Shown: positions 7,749-15,717 of the stretch, piece after piece | Numbering within the stretch: position 1 is the stretch's first letter | How the letters are laid out: every line of letters begins with the position of its first letter | Assembly: GCF_017991995.1 (NCBI RefSeq) | Contig: NZ_JAGOPN010000006.1 | Coordinates: forward strand, 62,001 to 126,000 | DNA length: 64,000 nucleotides | Source of the DNA: Pseudacidovorax sp. | Lineage (GTDB): Bacteria > Pseudomonadota > Gammaproteobacteria > Burkholderiales > Burkholderiaceae_C | Reading direction: 5' to 3' | Notes under the pieces: generated by a model | What the model saw: the letters and a program-made list of their open reading frames with translations, nothing else | Told to the model about the DNA's origin: nothing | The model's database searches: none | Made by a program: the position numbers and the translations under genes

Positions 7749-10031
7749 ATGCATCGCCGCCAAGCCCTGCTCCGTCTTGCCTCGCTCCCCATCGCCACCG
7801 GCCTCGCCGGCTGCGCCGAGCTCCAGAAACCCGCCGAAGCCCTCGCCGAATCCCTGGCCGCCGATGCCCGCATCGAGGCGCTGATCCTGCGCATGACCAT
7901 CGACGAGAAGGTCGGCCAGCTGAGCCTCTACGCCCCCGCCGCCGAGGAGATCCTGGGCAATCCGCAGACCGGCCAGGTCGGGCTGCGCCAGCAGCTCGAT
8001 GACATCCGCGCCGGCCGCGTCATGGGCCTGTTCAATGGCGAGGGGCTGGCGGCCAAGCGCCGCGCTCAGGAGGTGGCGGTGCGCGAATCGCGCCTGGGCA
8101 TCCCGCTGCTCTTCGGCGTGGACATCATCCATGGCTTCCGCACCGTGTTCCCGGTGCCGCTGGCGGAGGCCGCCAGCTGGGATCCGGCGCTTTCCGAGCG
8201 CACGGCCCGTGCCGCCGCCCGCGAAGGCACGGCCGACGGCTTCCGCTGGACCTTCGCACCCATGATCGACATCGCCCGCGATGCCCGCTGGGGCCGCGTC
8301 GTCGAGGGCTATGGCGAGGACGTGCTGCTCACCCGCCGCTTCGCGGCCGCCCGCGTGCGCGGCTTCCAGACGGCGGACCTGTCGCGCGCCGACGCCATGC
8401 TGGCCACGCCCAAGCATTTCGCCGGCTACGGCGCGGCCGAAGGCGGGCTGGACTATGCCGCCGTGGACCTGTCGGAGCGCACCCTGCGCGACGTCTACCT
8501 GCCGCCCTTCAAGGCCGCCATCGATGCCGGCGCCCTGTCGGTGATGGCGGCCTTCAACGAGATCGGCGGCGTGCCCTCCAATGCCAATCCCTGGCTGCTG
8601 ACACAGGTGCTGCGGCGGGAATGGGGCTTCGAGGGCTTCGTGGTCTCGGACTACACGGCCGACGAGGAACTGATCGCCCATGGCTTTGCGGCCGACGAGC
8701 GCGAGGCCGCCCGCCGCGCCTTCCTGGCCGGCACGGATGTGAGCATGCAGAGTGGCCTGTACATGCGCCACCTGCCCGAGCTGGTGCGCAGCGGCGATGT
8801 CTCCATGGCGCGGCTGGACCAGGCCGTGCGACGCGTGCTGCGCGTCAAACAGCGGCTGGGCCTGTTCGAGCAGCCCTTCCGCGGACTGCAGGAGGACGCG
8901 CCCGGCGCGCCGCCGCGCTTCGACGGCGCCGCCCACCGCCGGCTGGCCCGCGAGGCTGCGCAGCGTTCCATCGTGCTGCTGAAGAACAGCGGCGACCTGC
9001 TGCCGCTGCCCAAGTCGGGCAAGCGCATCGCGCTGATCGGGCCCTTTGCGGATGCGCAGTCGCTCTTCGGGCCGTGGCGGCCCTTTCCGGGCCAGCTGCC
9101 ACCGGTGGGCATCGAGGACGCGATCCGCGCGCAACTGGCCGATCCGTCGCTGCTGAGCGTCGTGCGTGGCAGCGACGTGGAATCGCCGCTCGATGGCGGC
9201 ATCGCGCAGGCCGTGGCGGCCGCGCGCCAGGCCGACGTGGTGGTCATGACGCTGGGCGAGAGCGACCAGATGTCGGGCGAATCGCGTTCGCGCACCGACA
9301 TCGAGGTGCCGCAGGCCCAGCAGCAGTTGGCCGAGGCCGTGGCGGCCACGGGCAAGCCGGTGGTCGTGCTGCTGCGCAACGGCCGCGCGCTGGCCCTGCG
9401 CGGCGCGGTGCGCAACGCGCAGGCGCTGCTGGTCACGTGGTTCCTGGGCACCGAGACGGGGCCGGCCATCGCCGACACCCTGTTCGGCGACGTGTCGCCT
9501 TCCGGCCGGCTGCCGGTGAGCTTTCCGCAGACGCCGGGGCAGGTGCCCTTCTACTACGCGCACAAGCGCACCGGCCGGCCCGATACGCAGGGCGGGCCCG
9601 GGCGCTTCCGCACCCGCTACCTGGATGCGACCAACGAGCCGCTCTACGCCTTCGGGCACGGGCTGGGCTACTCGGCCGTGCGCTACGGCGCACTGGAAGT
9701 CAGCCCCGGCCGCATGGCGCCCGACCAGCCGCTGCGTGTGATGGCCAGCGTCACCAACGCCGGCACCCGCGCCGTCGACGAGACGGTGCAGCTCTACATC
9801 GGCGCCCGCGCCGCCAGCTTCACGCGGCCCGTGCGCGAGCTCAAAGCCTTCCACCGCGTGCGCATCGAGGCCGGGCAGACCGTGCAGGTGCATTTCCTGC
9901 TCACCCGCGAGGACCTGCTCTTCACCGGCGCCGACATGCGCCCCACGGTGGATACCGGCGAGTTCGACCTGTGGGTGGGGCCCTCGGCCATCGCGGGGCT
10001 GCACGCCACCTTCATGCTCGTGCCCGGCTGA
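7749..10031 (+). CDS. Glycoside hydrolase family 3 beta-glucosidase, lipoprotein (BglX-like)
   Basis: This 760-residue exported GH3 enzyme probably releases glucose or xylose from beta-linked oligosaccharides in the periplasm. The N-terminus MHRRQALLRLASLPIATG with lipobox LAGC predicts a lipoprotein; the RR pair allows Tat export. Domains: a GH3 TIM barrel (about 50-370) with the catalytic nucleophile Asp301 in GFVVSDYTADEEL; the alpha/beta sandwich domain (about 395-590) with SGESRSRTDIEVP; and a C-terminal fibronectin-III-like domain with RELKAFHRV. ATG 7749 was chosen because it starts the signal peptide; the open frame begins 18 bp earlier at a TTG. Length and order match BglX (765 residues in E. 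coli). Transcription after the aldolase may be independent. Confidence 0.93.
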   Translation: MHRRQALLRLASLPIATGLAGCAELQKPAEALAESLAADARIEALILRMTIDEKVGQLSLYAPAAEEILGNPQTGQVGLRQQLDDIRAGRVMGLFNGEGLAAKRRAQEVAVRESRLGIPLLFGVDIIHGFRTVFPVPLAEAASWDPALSERTARAAAREGTADGFRWTFAPMIDIARDARWGRVVEGYGEDVLLTRRFAAARVRGFQTADLSRADAMLATPKHFAGYGAAEGGLDYAAVDLSERTLRDVYLPPFKAAIDAGALSVMAAFNEIGGVPSNANPWLLTQVLRREWGFEGFVVSDYTADEELIAHGFAADEREAARRAFLAGTDVSMQSGLYMRHLPELVRSGDVSMARLDQAVRRVLRVKQRLGLFEQPFRGLQEDAPGAPPRFDGAAHRRLAREAAQRSIVLLKNSGDLLPLPKSGKRIALIGPFADAQSLFGPWRPFPGQLPPVGIEDAIRAQLADPSLLSVVRGSDVESPLDGGIAQAVAAARQADVVVMTLGESDQMSGESRSRTDIEVPQAQQQLAEAVAATGKPVVVLLRNGRALALRGAVRNAQALLVTWFLGTETGPAIADTLFGDVSPSGRLPVSFPQTPGQVPFYYAHKRTGRPDTQGGPGRFRTRYLDATNEPLYAFGHGLGYSAVRYGALEVSPGRMAPDQPLRVMASVTNAGTRAVDETVQLYIGARAASFTRPVRELKAFHRVRIEAGQTVQVHFLLTREDLLFTGADMRPTVDTGEFDLWVGPSAIAGLHATFMLVPG

Positions 10032-10203
10032 GTGGATGTCACGGCCTTCCTGCCCCGCATACGGTGGAAGGCCAAGACAGCGGCCACACATGCCCATGTC
10101 CCCCTGACAGGGCCCATCGGCCCTCTCCCACAGGGTGCACGACGGTCACCGCGCAAGGTTCTTCCATGCGTCGGCACATCGCCGACCCCAGAAGGAGCAC
10201 ACC

Positions 10204-10566
10204 ATGGCCAGAAGCAGCATCCTGGGCAGCGCGGACAACACCCTGCCCCACGACGACGACACCACCCTGCTGGGCCCGAGCGACAACTCGGACAGCGGCA
10301 GCGACACGGTGGGCGAGGACGCCTTTCTCGCACGTCCCGAGGACAGCCCCGGCGGGCCCATGCTGGAGCCGCTTGGCGGCGCCACCGATGCGTCCGGCAC
10401 CGGCGAGCGCGCGGACGTCGAGGGCACAGTGACGCCCGATGCCGACATCCTGCCCGACCGCATCGTTGGCCCCAACGACGGCATGACAGATGACGACGTG
10501 CGCGTCGCCGTAGGAGAAATGGTCGAGGACGACGCGGAAGACGAAGGCGAAGACGACGATGTCTGA
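10204..10566 (+). CDS. Small very acidic low-complexity protein of unknown function
   Basis: This 120-residue protein starts at the ATG at 10204, with AAGGAG about 8 nt upstream. It opens MARSSILGSADNTLP and is dominated by Asp, Glu, Gly, Ser and Pro, ending in an Asp/Glu run (EDDAEDEGEDDD). There is no signal peptide, helix or known domain. Similar short acidic proteins opening MARSSILG occur in Burkholderiales as far as I recall, sometimes labelled chemotaxis protein without evidence. It stands alone between the GH3 gene and a strong two-way terminator. Almost no hydrophobic residues are present, so it is probably disordered. Confidence 0.75.
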   Translation: MARSSILGSADNTLPHDDDTTLLGPSDNSDSGSDTVGEDAFLARPEDSPGGPMLEPLGGATDASGTGERADVEGTVTPDADILPDRIVGPNDGMTDDDVRVAVGEMVEDDAEDEGEDDDV

Positions 10567-10606
10567 ACGGCGCTCTGAACCGCGGCGCCCCGCCAGCGCA
10601 TGAACG

Positions 10607-10638
10607 AAGGGCGGTCCGACTTGCGTCGGACCGCCCTT
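10607..10638. terminator. Bidirectional rho-independent terminator
   Basis: A perfect 14-bp stem, AAGGGCGGTCCGAC paired with GTCGGACCGCCCTT across a TTGC loop, lies between the convergent acidic-protein gene and the Bug receptor gene. Short A/T tracts at each end allow use from both sides. Confidence 0.85.
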
Positions 10639-10684
10639 CTTGTGTGCCGTGCACGCGCCAGAAGCGCGAGCTACGCCAACGTGC

Positions 10685-11668
10685 TCAATCGGCCTGGATG
10701 CCCAGTTCCTTGACCACGCGCGTGAAGCGCTCCAGGTCGGCCGCCGTCGTCTTGGCCAGCACGTCCGGCGCGCCACCGACCGGGATGGTGCCCAGCGTCT
10801 TCATCTTGGCGGCCACGTCGGGCATCTTGATGATCTCGTTGATGTGGGTGTTGAGCGTCTTCACGATCTCGGGCGACAGGCCCTTGGGACCGTACAGGCC
10901 GTTCCAGGCCGTGACCTCGACGTTCTTGTAGCCCAGTTCGGCCAGCGTCGGCACGTCGGGCGCCAGCGGGCTGCGCTGGGCCTGGGCGACGGCGAACAGG
11001 CGCATCTTGCCGTCGGCGAGGTAGGGCGCGATGGGGCCGTAGGTGATCCACGTCAGGGGCACATGGCCGCCGGCGATGTCGGTCAGGGCTGGGGCGACGC
11101 CGCGGTACGGCACGTGGCGGAAGTTGGCGCCGGTGCTCTTGTTGAACATCTCGCCCAGCACGTGCATGGGCGAGCCGCTGCCGGGGCTGGCATAGGCCAG
11201 CTCGCTCTTCTTGGACTCGTCCATCGCCTCCTTCAGCGACTTGGCCTTGGTGCCCGGGCCTGCGGCGATGAACAGCGGCTGCGCGCCCGTCTGGATGATG
11301 GGCGTGAAGCCGCTCAGCACGTCATAGCCGGCCTGGGGCGTGGTCTTGAGTACCAGCTGTGCCATGGCGAAGGTGTTGGGTGCCATCAGCAAGGTGTAGC
11401 CATCGGGCTGGGCCTTGCCCACGAAGGCGCTGCCGATCACACCGCTGGCGCCGGGCTTGTTGTCCACCAGCACCGGCTGGCCCAGGCGCGGGGCCAGCTT
11501 CTCGGCGAAGACGCGCGCCAGCGCGTCGGTGTCGCCGCCTGCCGGATAGGCGACGACGATGGTGATCGGCTTGGACGGCCAGTTGCCCTGCGCCAGTGCG
11601 GCGCTGGCGGCAGCGACCAGTCCCAGGCCCAGCATCAGGGCGCGGAGTAGTTTCGTGGGAAAGGACAT
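10685..11668 (-). CDS. Bug-family solute-binding receptor (tripartite tricarboxylate transporter type)
   Basis: This 327-residue periplasmic protein has an N-terminal signal peptide (about 1-27, ending ASAALA-QG). The mature start NWPSKPITIVVAYPAGGDTD (about residues 29-48) and the later RLGQPVLVDNKPGASGVIG (about 61-79) and PHGYTLL-like QPDGYTLLMA are hallmarks of Bug receptors. Bug proteins bind carboxylates or other small metabolites; betaproteobacteria carry dozens, mostly as orphans. No membrane subunits of a TctA/TctB transporter are adjacent. The 5' region is AT-rich compared with its surroundings and holds an 18-bp inverted repeat at 11776-11793. Ligand unknown. Confidence 0.93.
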   Translation of the reverse strand: MSFPTKLLRALMLGLGLVAAASAALAQGNWPSKPITIVVAYPAGGDTDALARVFAEKLAPRLGQPVLVDNKPGASGVIGSAFVGKAQPDGYTLLMAPNTFAMAQLVLKTTPQAGYDVLSGFTPIIQTGAQPLFIAAGPGTKAKSLKEAMDESKKSELAYASPGSGSPMHVLGEMFNKSTGANFRHVPYRGVAPALTDIAGGHVPLTWITYGPIAPYLADGKMRLFAVAQAQRSPLAPDVPTLAELGYKNVEVTAWNGLYGPKGLSPEIVKTLNTHINEIIKMPDVAAKMKTLGTIPVGGAPDVLAKTTAADLERFTRVVKELGIQAD

Positions 11669-11775
11669 GATTGATTAATAGGTGAAACGACGATTCTTTT
11701 CTGAAATACGACAGCGAGATTAAGGGCTGTCGACGGCTTTGGTATGCGGGTTGTTCCTAGGTTAGATGGCTCTTC

Positions 11776-11793
11776 TGATTCACATATGAATCA
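11776..11793. promoter_or_regulatory. AT-rich inverted repeat upstream of the Bug gene
   Basis: TGATTCA and TGAATCA form perfect 7-bp arms around CATA, about 108 bp upstream of the Bug receptor start. It sits in an unusually AT-rich patch of an otherwise GC-rich sequence. An operator is inferred; no regulator gene is adjacent. Confidence 0.4.
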
Positions 11794-11836
11794 ACGATCT
11801 ATTACGGGAACGTTTATGCAGGAAGCATGCCCAAGC

Positions 11837-11871
11837 AAAACGCCCCGGCGCAGCCTGCGTCGGGGCGTTTT
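11837..11871. terminator. Rho-independent terminator after the cyanase operon
   Basis: AAAACGCCCCG pairs with CGGGGCGTTTT, with further pairing GCAG/CTGC in the interior. The T run occurs on both strands. It lies about 65 bp beyond the cynS stop and probably ends the transporter-cynS transcript. Confidence 0.8.
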
Positions 11872-11905
11872 TCGGAACGCTGGCGGACGGTGGTGCGTCC
11901 GGCCG

Positions 11906-11934
11906 GCCTCGCGCACCGCAGCGGTGCGCGAGGC
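11906..11934 (-). other. Perfect 14-bp hairpin abutting the cynS stop codon
   Basis: GCCTCGCGCACCGC and GCGGTGCGCGAGGC are exact complements separated by one base, ending at the base next to the cynS stop. There is no T run, so it is more likely a 3'-end stabiliser or part of a tandem terminator with the hairpin at 11837-11871. Confidence 0.6.
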
Positions 11935-12378
11935 TCAATAGGTCTTGTAGGGCAGGAACTTGCCCGACAGCACCACGTTCACGCGGTCGCCCTTGGGATC
12001 GGGCTCGCGCACGATGTCCATCTTGAAGTCGATGGCGCTCATGATTCCGTCGCCGAACTCCTCGTGGATCAGTTCCTTGATGGTGGTGCCGTAGACGTTG
12101 ACGATCTCGTACCAGCGGTAGATCAGCGGATCGGTGGGCACGGCCGTGGGCAGCGAGCCCTTGTAGGGCACGACCTGCAGCCACTTCTGCTCGTCGGCGC
12201 CGAGGCCGAAGATCTCGCCGATGGTGGCGGCCTGGGCGGCGTCCAGCGTCATCTGGCCCAGGCAGGCGGCCGTGACCCATTCCTTCGAGAGACCGACCTG
12301 TTCGGCCACGGAGGCCCAGGTGATGCCCTTGGACACCTTGGTGGCGATGATCTTCTCGGTGACGTCGTTGCGGTTCAT
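11935..12378 (-). CDS. cynS: Cyanate hydratase (cyanase)
   Basis: This 147-residue enzyme converts cyanate and bicarbonate to ammonia and CO2 (via carbamate). The N-terminal helical DNA-binding-like domain (about 1-75) and the C-terminal dimer fold are intact. Catalytic residues are Arg88 and Glu91 in YRWYEIVNVYGTTIKE and Ser114 in GDGIMSAIDFK, each exactly 8 positions before E. coli Arg96, Glu99 and Ser122. The N-terminus is slightly short. It is the last gene after an ABC transporter of the nitrate/cyanate type (52 bp gap), so the cell can import and detoxify cyanate and use its nitrogen. Two hairpins follow the stop. Confidence 0.98.
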   Translation of the reverse strand: MNRNDVTEKIIATKVSKGITWASVAEQVGLSKEWVTAACLGQMTLDAAQAATIGEIFGLGADEQKWLQVVPYKGSLPTAVPTDPLIYRWYEIVNVYGTTIKELIHEEFGDGIMSAIDFKMDIVREPDPKGDRVNVVLSGKFLPYKTY

Positions 12379-12429
12379 GCGATGGCTCCTTGTGTGTGGG
12401 GAGGGGTTGGAAGAAGGAAACGAGGGTCG

Positions 12430-13305
12430 TCACACCGCATGGGCGCGGCTGACCAGGAAATCGACGATGTGGTTGCGCAGCTCGTAGTAGCCGGGCAGCC
12501 GGTGCAGGCCGGCCCGCGTGCGCTCGCGCGGCAGCGCCACCTGCACCGATTCGGCAATGCCGCCCGGCCGCCATTGGCCGCCCGGGAGTTCGACGCCGTT
12601 GCGCATCAGCAGGATGCGGTCGGCCAGCAGGATGGCCTCGTCCACGTCGTGGGTGATCATGAACACCGTCTGCTGCGTGCGCTGGACGATGGCCAGCAGC
12701 TCGTCCTGGATCGTGCCGCGCGTCAGCGCATCCAGGGCGCCGAAGGGCTCGTCCAGCAGCAGCATCTTGGGCTCGATGGCGAAGGCGCGGGCGATGCCCA
12801 CGCGCTGCTTCATGCCGCCCGACAGCTGCGAGGGCTTCTTGTCCAGCGCGGCCGACAGGCCGACCAGAGCCACGTACTTCTCGACATGGGCCGCCACCTG
12901 CGCCCGGCTCCACTGCGGCCAGCGCGACTCGACGGCGAAGGCGATGTTGCGACGCACGGTCAGCCAGGGCATGAGCGCATGGTTCTGGAACACCACGCCG
13001 CGCTCCAGGCTGGGGCCGCGCAACTCTCGGCCGCCCATGAACACATGGCCCTGGTCGGCCTCGTCGAGTCCAGCCAGCACGTTGAGGATGGTGGTCTTGC
13101 CGCTGCCGGAGTGGCCGATGATGCAGACGAACTCGCCCCGGGCCACGCCGAAGCCCACGTCGGCAAACACCGGGCGGCCGGGCTGGAACACGCGGCCCAG
13201 GCCCTGCACCTGCAGGAAGGCGCCGGCGTTCGGCGAGAGCGGTGCGGCCGACACGGTGGCCCCCTCCGCAATGGGGCTGGCCTGGACCGGGGGCATGGAC
13301 ATCAT
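12430..13305 (-). CDS. ABC transporter ATP-binding protein, nitrate/cyanate type (NrtD/CynD-like)
   Basis: The ATPase of the NrtABD/CynABD-type importer, about 291 residues. Walker A GHSGSGKTT, Q-loop VFQNHALMPW, signature LSGGMKQRV, Walker B MLLLDEPFGAL and switch His in ITHDVDEA are all present. VFQNHALMPWLTVRRNIA is characteristic of the NrtD/SsuB/TauB class. The open frame begins at 13323 and would overlap the permease; I prefer ATG 13305, one of several clustered Met codons, with GGAG about 10 nt upstream. It lies between the permease (7 bp gap) and cynS. The linkage to cynS argues for cyanate over nitrate as substrate, though nitrate/nitrite remain possible. Confidence 0.92.
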   Translation of the reverse strand: MMSMPPVQASPIAEGATVSAAPLSPNAGAFLQVQGLGRVFQPGRPVFADVGFGVARGEFVCIIGHSGSGKTTILNVLAGLDEADQGHVFMGGRELRGPSLERGVVFQNHALMPWLTVRRNIAFAVESRWPQWSRAQVAAHVEKYVALVGLSAALDKKPSQLSGGMKQRVGIARAFAIEPKMLLLDEPFGALDALTRGTIQDELLAIVQRTQQTVFMITHDVDEAILLADRILLMRNGVELPGGQWRPGGIAESVQVALPRERTRAGLHRLPGYYELRNHIVDFLVSRAHAV

Positions 13306-13312
13306 GGCGGGC

Positions 13313-14194
13313 TCACTCCACATAGGTCACCTTCTTCTGCAGCGCCGCGAAGCCCAGGTCCAGCAGCATGCCGACCACGCCGATCAGCAGGATGGCGAAG
13401 ATCACATGGGTCAGCGACAGGTTGTTCCACTCGTTCCAGAGGAAGTAGCCGATGCCGGTGCCGCCCACCAGCATCTCGGCCGCCACGATCACCAGCCAGG
13501 CGATGCCCATGCTGATGCGCATGCCGGTGAAGATGGTGGGCGCCGCCGCCGGCAGGATCACCCGCAGCGCCCGCCGCAAGGGCCGCACCTCCAGCGTGCT
13601 GGCCACGTTGAGCCACTCGCGCTTGACCGATGCCACGCCGAAGGCGGTGTTGATCAGCATCGGCCACACCGAGCAGATGAAGATCACGAACACGCCCGAC
13701 ACCGACGAATCCTTGATGGTGTAGAGCGCAAGCGGCATCCAGGCCAGCGGCGAGATCGGCTTGAGCACCTGGATGAAGGGGTCGAAGGCCTTGCGCATCA
13801 GCGGCGACATGCCGATCAGAAAGCCCGCCGGCACCGCCACCACGCAGGCCAGGGCAAAGCCCAGCCCCACGCGCAGCAGCGACCAGCCCAGCTGGATCGC
13901 GATGCCCTTGTCGTTGGGCCCGTTGTCGTAGAAGGGATCGGACAGCTCCTCCACGATGGTGCGTCCCAGTTGGGCGGGCGTCGGAAAGCCGCTGCTCTTC
14001 TGGGTCCCGGCGGCCGGGTCCTTGCCCATCAGCCTGAGGTAATCGATCTGCTCCTGCGTCAGGCCGGCGGTGCTGCCGGCCGTGGCCACCGGCGCGGTGG
14101 CCAGGTGCCAGCCGGCCAGCAAGAGCACGAGCAGCAGCAGCGACACGATGGCCGCACGCACGGTGAGCGAGGACGAGGTCCTGTTCATGGCCAT
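13313..14194 (-). CDS. ABC transporter permease, nitrate/cyanate type (NrtB/CynB-like)
   Basis: This 293-residue inner-membrane permease has an N-terminal helix (about 13-33), a periplasmic insert (about 40-95) and five C-terminal helices. The EAA-type coupling loop is in LEVRPLRRALRVILPAAAPTIFTGMR (see about residues 199-224). The insert with LMGKDPAAGTQKSSGFPTPAQL resembles NrtB proteins. The start could be Met1 or Met3, 6 bp apart. It lies 13 bp downstream of the binding-protein gene and 7 bp upstream of the ATPase, so all three are co-translated. Confidence 0.93.
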   Translation of the reverse strand: MAMNRTSSSLTVRAAIVSLLLLVLLLAGWHLATAPVATAGSTAGLTQEQIDYLRLMGKDPAAGTQKSSGFPTPAQLGRTIVEELSDPFYDNGPNDKGIAIQLGWSLLRVGLGFALACVVAVPAGFLIGMSPLMRKAFDPFIQVLKPISPLAWMPLALYTIKDSSVSGVFVIFICSVWPMLINTAFGVASVKREWLNVASTLEVRPLRRALRVILPAAAPTIFTGMRISMGIAWLVIVAAEMLVGGTGIGYFLWNEWNNLSLTHVIFAILLIGVVGMLLDLGFAALQKKVTYVE

Positions 14195-14207
14195 GGCGGT
14201 CCCCGCC

Positions 14208-15584
14208 TCAGGCCATCTTCGCGATGGCGAAGCTCTTGACGTACGCCTCGGGCTTGGCAGGGTCGAACTCCTTGCCCATCACCTTGAAGCGCGGATACGC
14301 GCCCTCCGGCGCCTTCCAGCCGGCGGCGGCCATCTGCTTCTTGGCGTCCGTCAGCAAAAAGACCTTCTCGGCGATCTGGCGGTAGTCGATGTCGCCCTTG
14401 ACGTAGCCCCAGCGCTTCATCTGCGTGAGCATCCAGACGGCCATGCTCTGCCAGGGCACGGGATCGAAGTTGGCGCGGTCGGGCACGTTCTTCACGGCGC
14501 CCAGGCCGTCGGCGTACTTGCCGGTGAGCACCTGCGCGATCACCGTCTCGGGCTGGTTGAGGTACTGCGTGGGCGCGATCACCTTGGCGATCAGCTCGCG
14601 GTCCTTGGGCTGGCTGGCCATGAACGAGGCGTTGATCACCGCGCGGTACAGCGCTGCGAAGGTGGCCGGGTTCTGCTGGATGAAGGCCTCGCTCACGCCG
14701 AAGGCGCAGCACGGGTGGCCGTCCCATATCTCCTTCGACAGGATGTGGATGAAGCCGACCTCGTCGTACACCGCCCGCTGGTTGAACGGGTCCGGCCCCA
14801 GGAAGCCGTCGATGTTGCCGGCGCGCAGGTTGGCCACCATCTCGGGCGGCGGCGTGACGCGGATCTGCACGTCGGTGTCGGGGTTCACGCCATGCTCCGC
14901 CAGGTAGTAGCGCAGCAGGAAGTTGTGCATGCTGTATTCGAAGGGCACCGCGAACTTCATGCCCTTCCACTGCTTCGGGTCCCGCTTGTCCTTGTGCTTG
15001 ACGTGCAGGGTGATGGCCTGGCCGTTGGTGTTCTGGATGGTGGCCACCTTCATCGGCACCTGCGTGGAGCCCAGGCCCATGCTGATGGCCAGCGGCATGG
15101 GCGACAAGAAGTGGCTGGCGTCGTGCTCGCGGCTGAGCATCTTGTCGCGGATGAGCGCCCAGCCTGCGGTCTTGTTGAGCTGGACGTTGAGGCCTTCCTT
15201 TTTATAGAAGCCCAGAGGGTCGGCCATGATCAGCGGCGTGGCGCAGGTGATGGCGATGAAGCCGATCTTCAGGTCCTTCTTCTCGGGCGTGCGCTGCTCC
15301 TGCGCCATCGCCTGCAGCGAGGCGACGGGCAGCAGCGAGGCGATGGCCGCCCGGGCCGTGCCGGCCCCCACGGCCTGCAGAAAGCGCCTGCGCAGCGGCT
15401 CGTGCGGAAAGAGCGCCTTCACCAGGCTCGCCTCCACGAAGTCGCGCGAGGCCTCCTCCACCGAAGCGGCTGCGGCGCCGTGGTCGCCAGGGGCATGGTC
15501 CTGGCCGCAGGCGCACCGCAGCATCAGCGGGCGTTCGGCGTCATAGGGGTCGGGACGGCGGTCGATGGCAGGCAGACGGGACAT
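14208..15584 (-). CDS. NrtA/CmpA-family substrate-binding protein (cyanate/nitrate/bicarbonate type)
   Basis: A 458-residue periplasmic binding protein with a long N-terminal region. After about 60 residues a twin-arginine signal appears: LRRRFLQAVGAGTARAA followed by a hydrophobic stretch to about residue 95. The body (KKDLKIGFIAITCATPLIMA... WKGMKFAVPFEYSMHNFLLRYY...) matches the NrtA/CmpA fold. The leading Cys/His stretch LRCACGQDHAPGDHG (about 22-36) precedes the export signal and is unusual; an internal start is possible but no good ribosome site marks one. It is the first gene of the transporter set, 133 bp after the response-regulator gene. Ligand inferred as cyanate from cynS. Confidence 0.9.
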   Translation of the reverse strand: MSRLPAIDRRPDPYDAERPLMLRCACGQDHAPGDHGAAAASVEEASRDFVEASLVKALFPHEPLRRRFLQAVGAGTARAAIASLLPVASLQAMAQEQRTPEKKDLKIGFIAITCATPLIMADPLGFYKKEGLNVQLNKTAGWALIRDKMLSREHDASHFLSPMPLAISMGLGSTQVPMKVATIQNTNGQAITLHVKHKDKRDPKQWKGMKFAVPFEYSMHNFLLRYYLAEHGVNPDTDVQIRVTPPPEMVANLRAGNIDGFLGPDPFNQRAVYDEVGFIHILSKEIWDGHPCCAFGVSEAFIQQNPATFAALYRAVINASFMASQPKDRELIAKVIAPTQYLNQPETVIAQVLTGKYADGLGAVKNVPDRANFDPVPWQSMAVWMLTQMKRWGYVKGDIDYRQIAEKVFLLTDAKKQMAAAGWKAPEGAYPRFKVMGKEFDPAKPEAYVKSFAIAKMA

Positions 15585-15681
15585 GCTTCACCTCGTTGAT
15601 GGAATGTCCTCGCCTTGCAACGCATGGGCCGGAATGGGCCAACACCGATGCGCCCTCGACAAATCGCGCCCGCACCGTCGA

Positions 15682-15709
15682 GCCCCTGTAGGGCTGCCAC
15701 TACACGGGC
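15682..15709. promoter_or_regulatory. Inverted repeat between response regulator and transporter genes
   Basis: GCCCCTGTAG and CTACACGGGC pair as 10-bp arms with one mismatch around an 8-base spacer, 8 bp beyond the response-regulator stop and about 100 bp before the binding-protein start. It may be the response regulator's operator or an RNA hairpin separating the two transcripts; the sequence does not decide. Confidence 0.45.
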
Positions 15710-15717
15710 GGCCGGAA

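Noticed and set aside
6597-10097. 1166-residue minus-strand open frame across the aldolase and GH3 genes
   Set aside because: Shadow of well-supported plus-strand genes; no family motifs.
15585-15717. Sigma-54 promoter before the nitrate/cyanate transporter genes
   Set aside because: A TGGCAG occurs on the minus strand but the TTGC half at the right spacing is missing.
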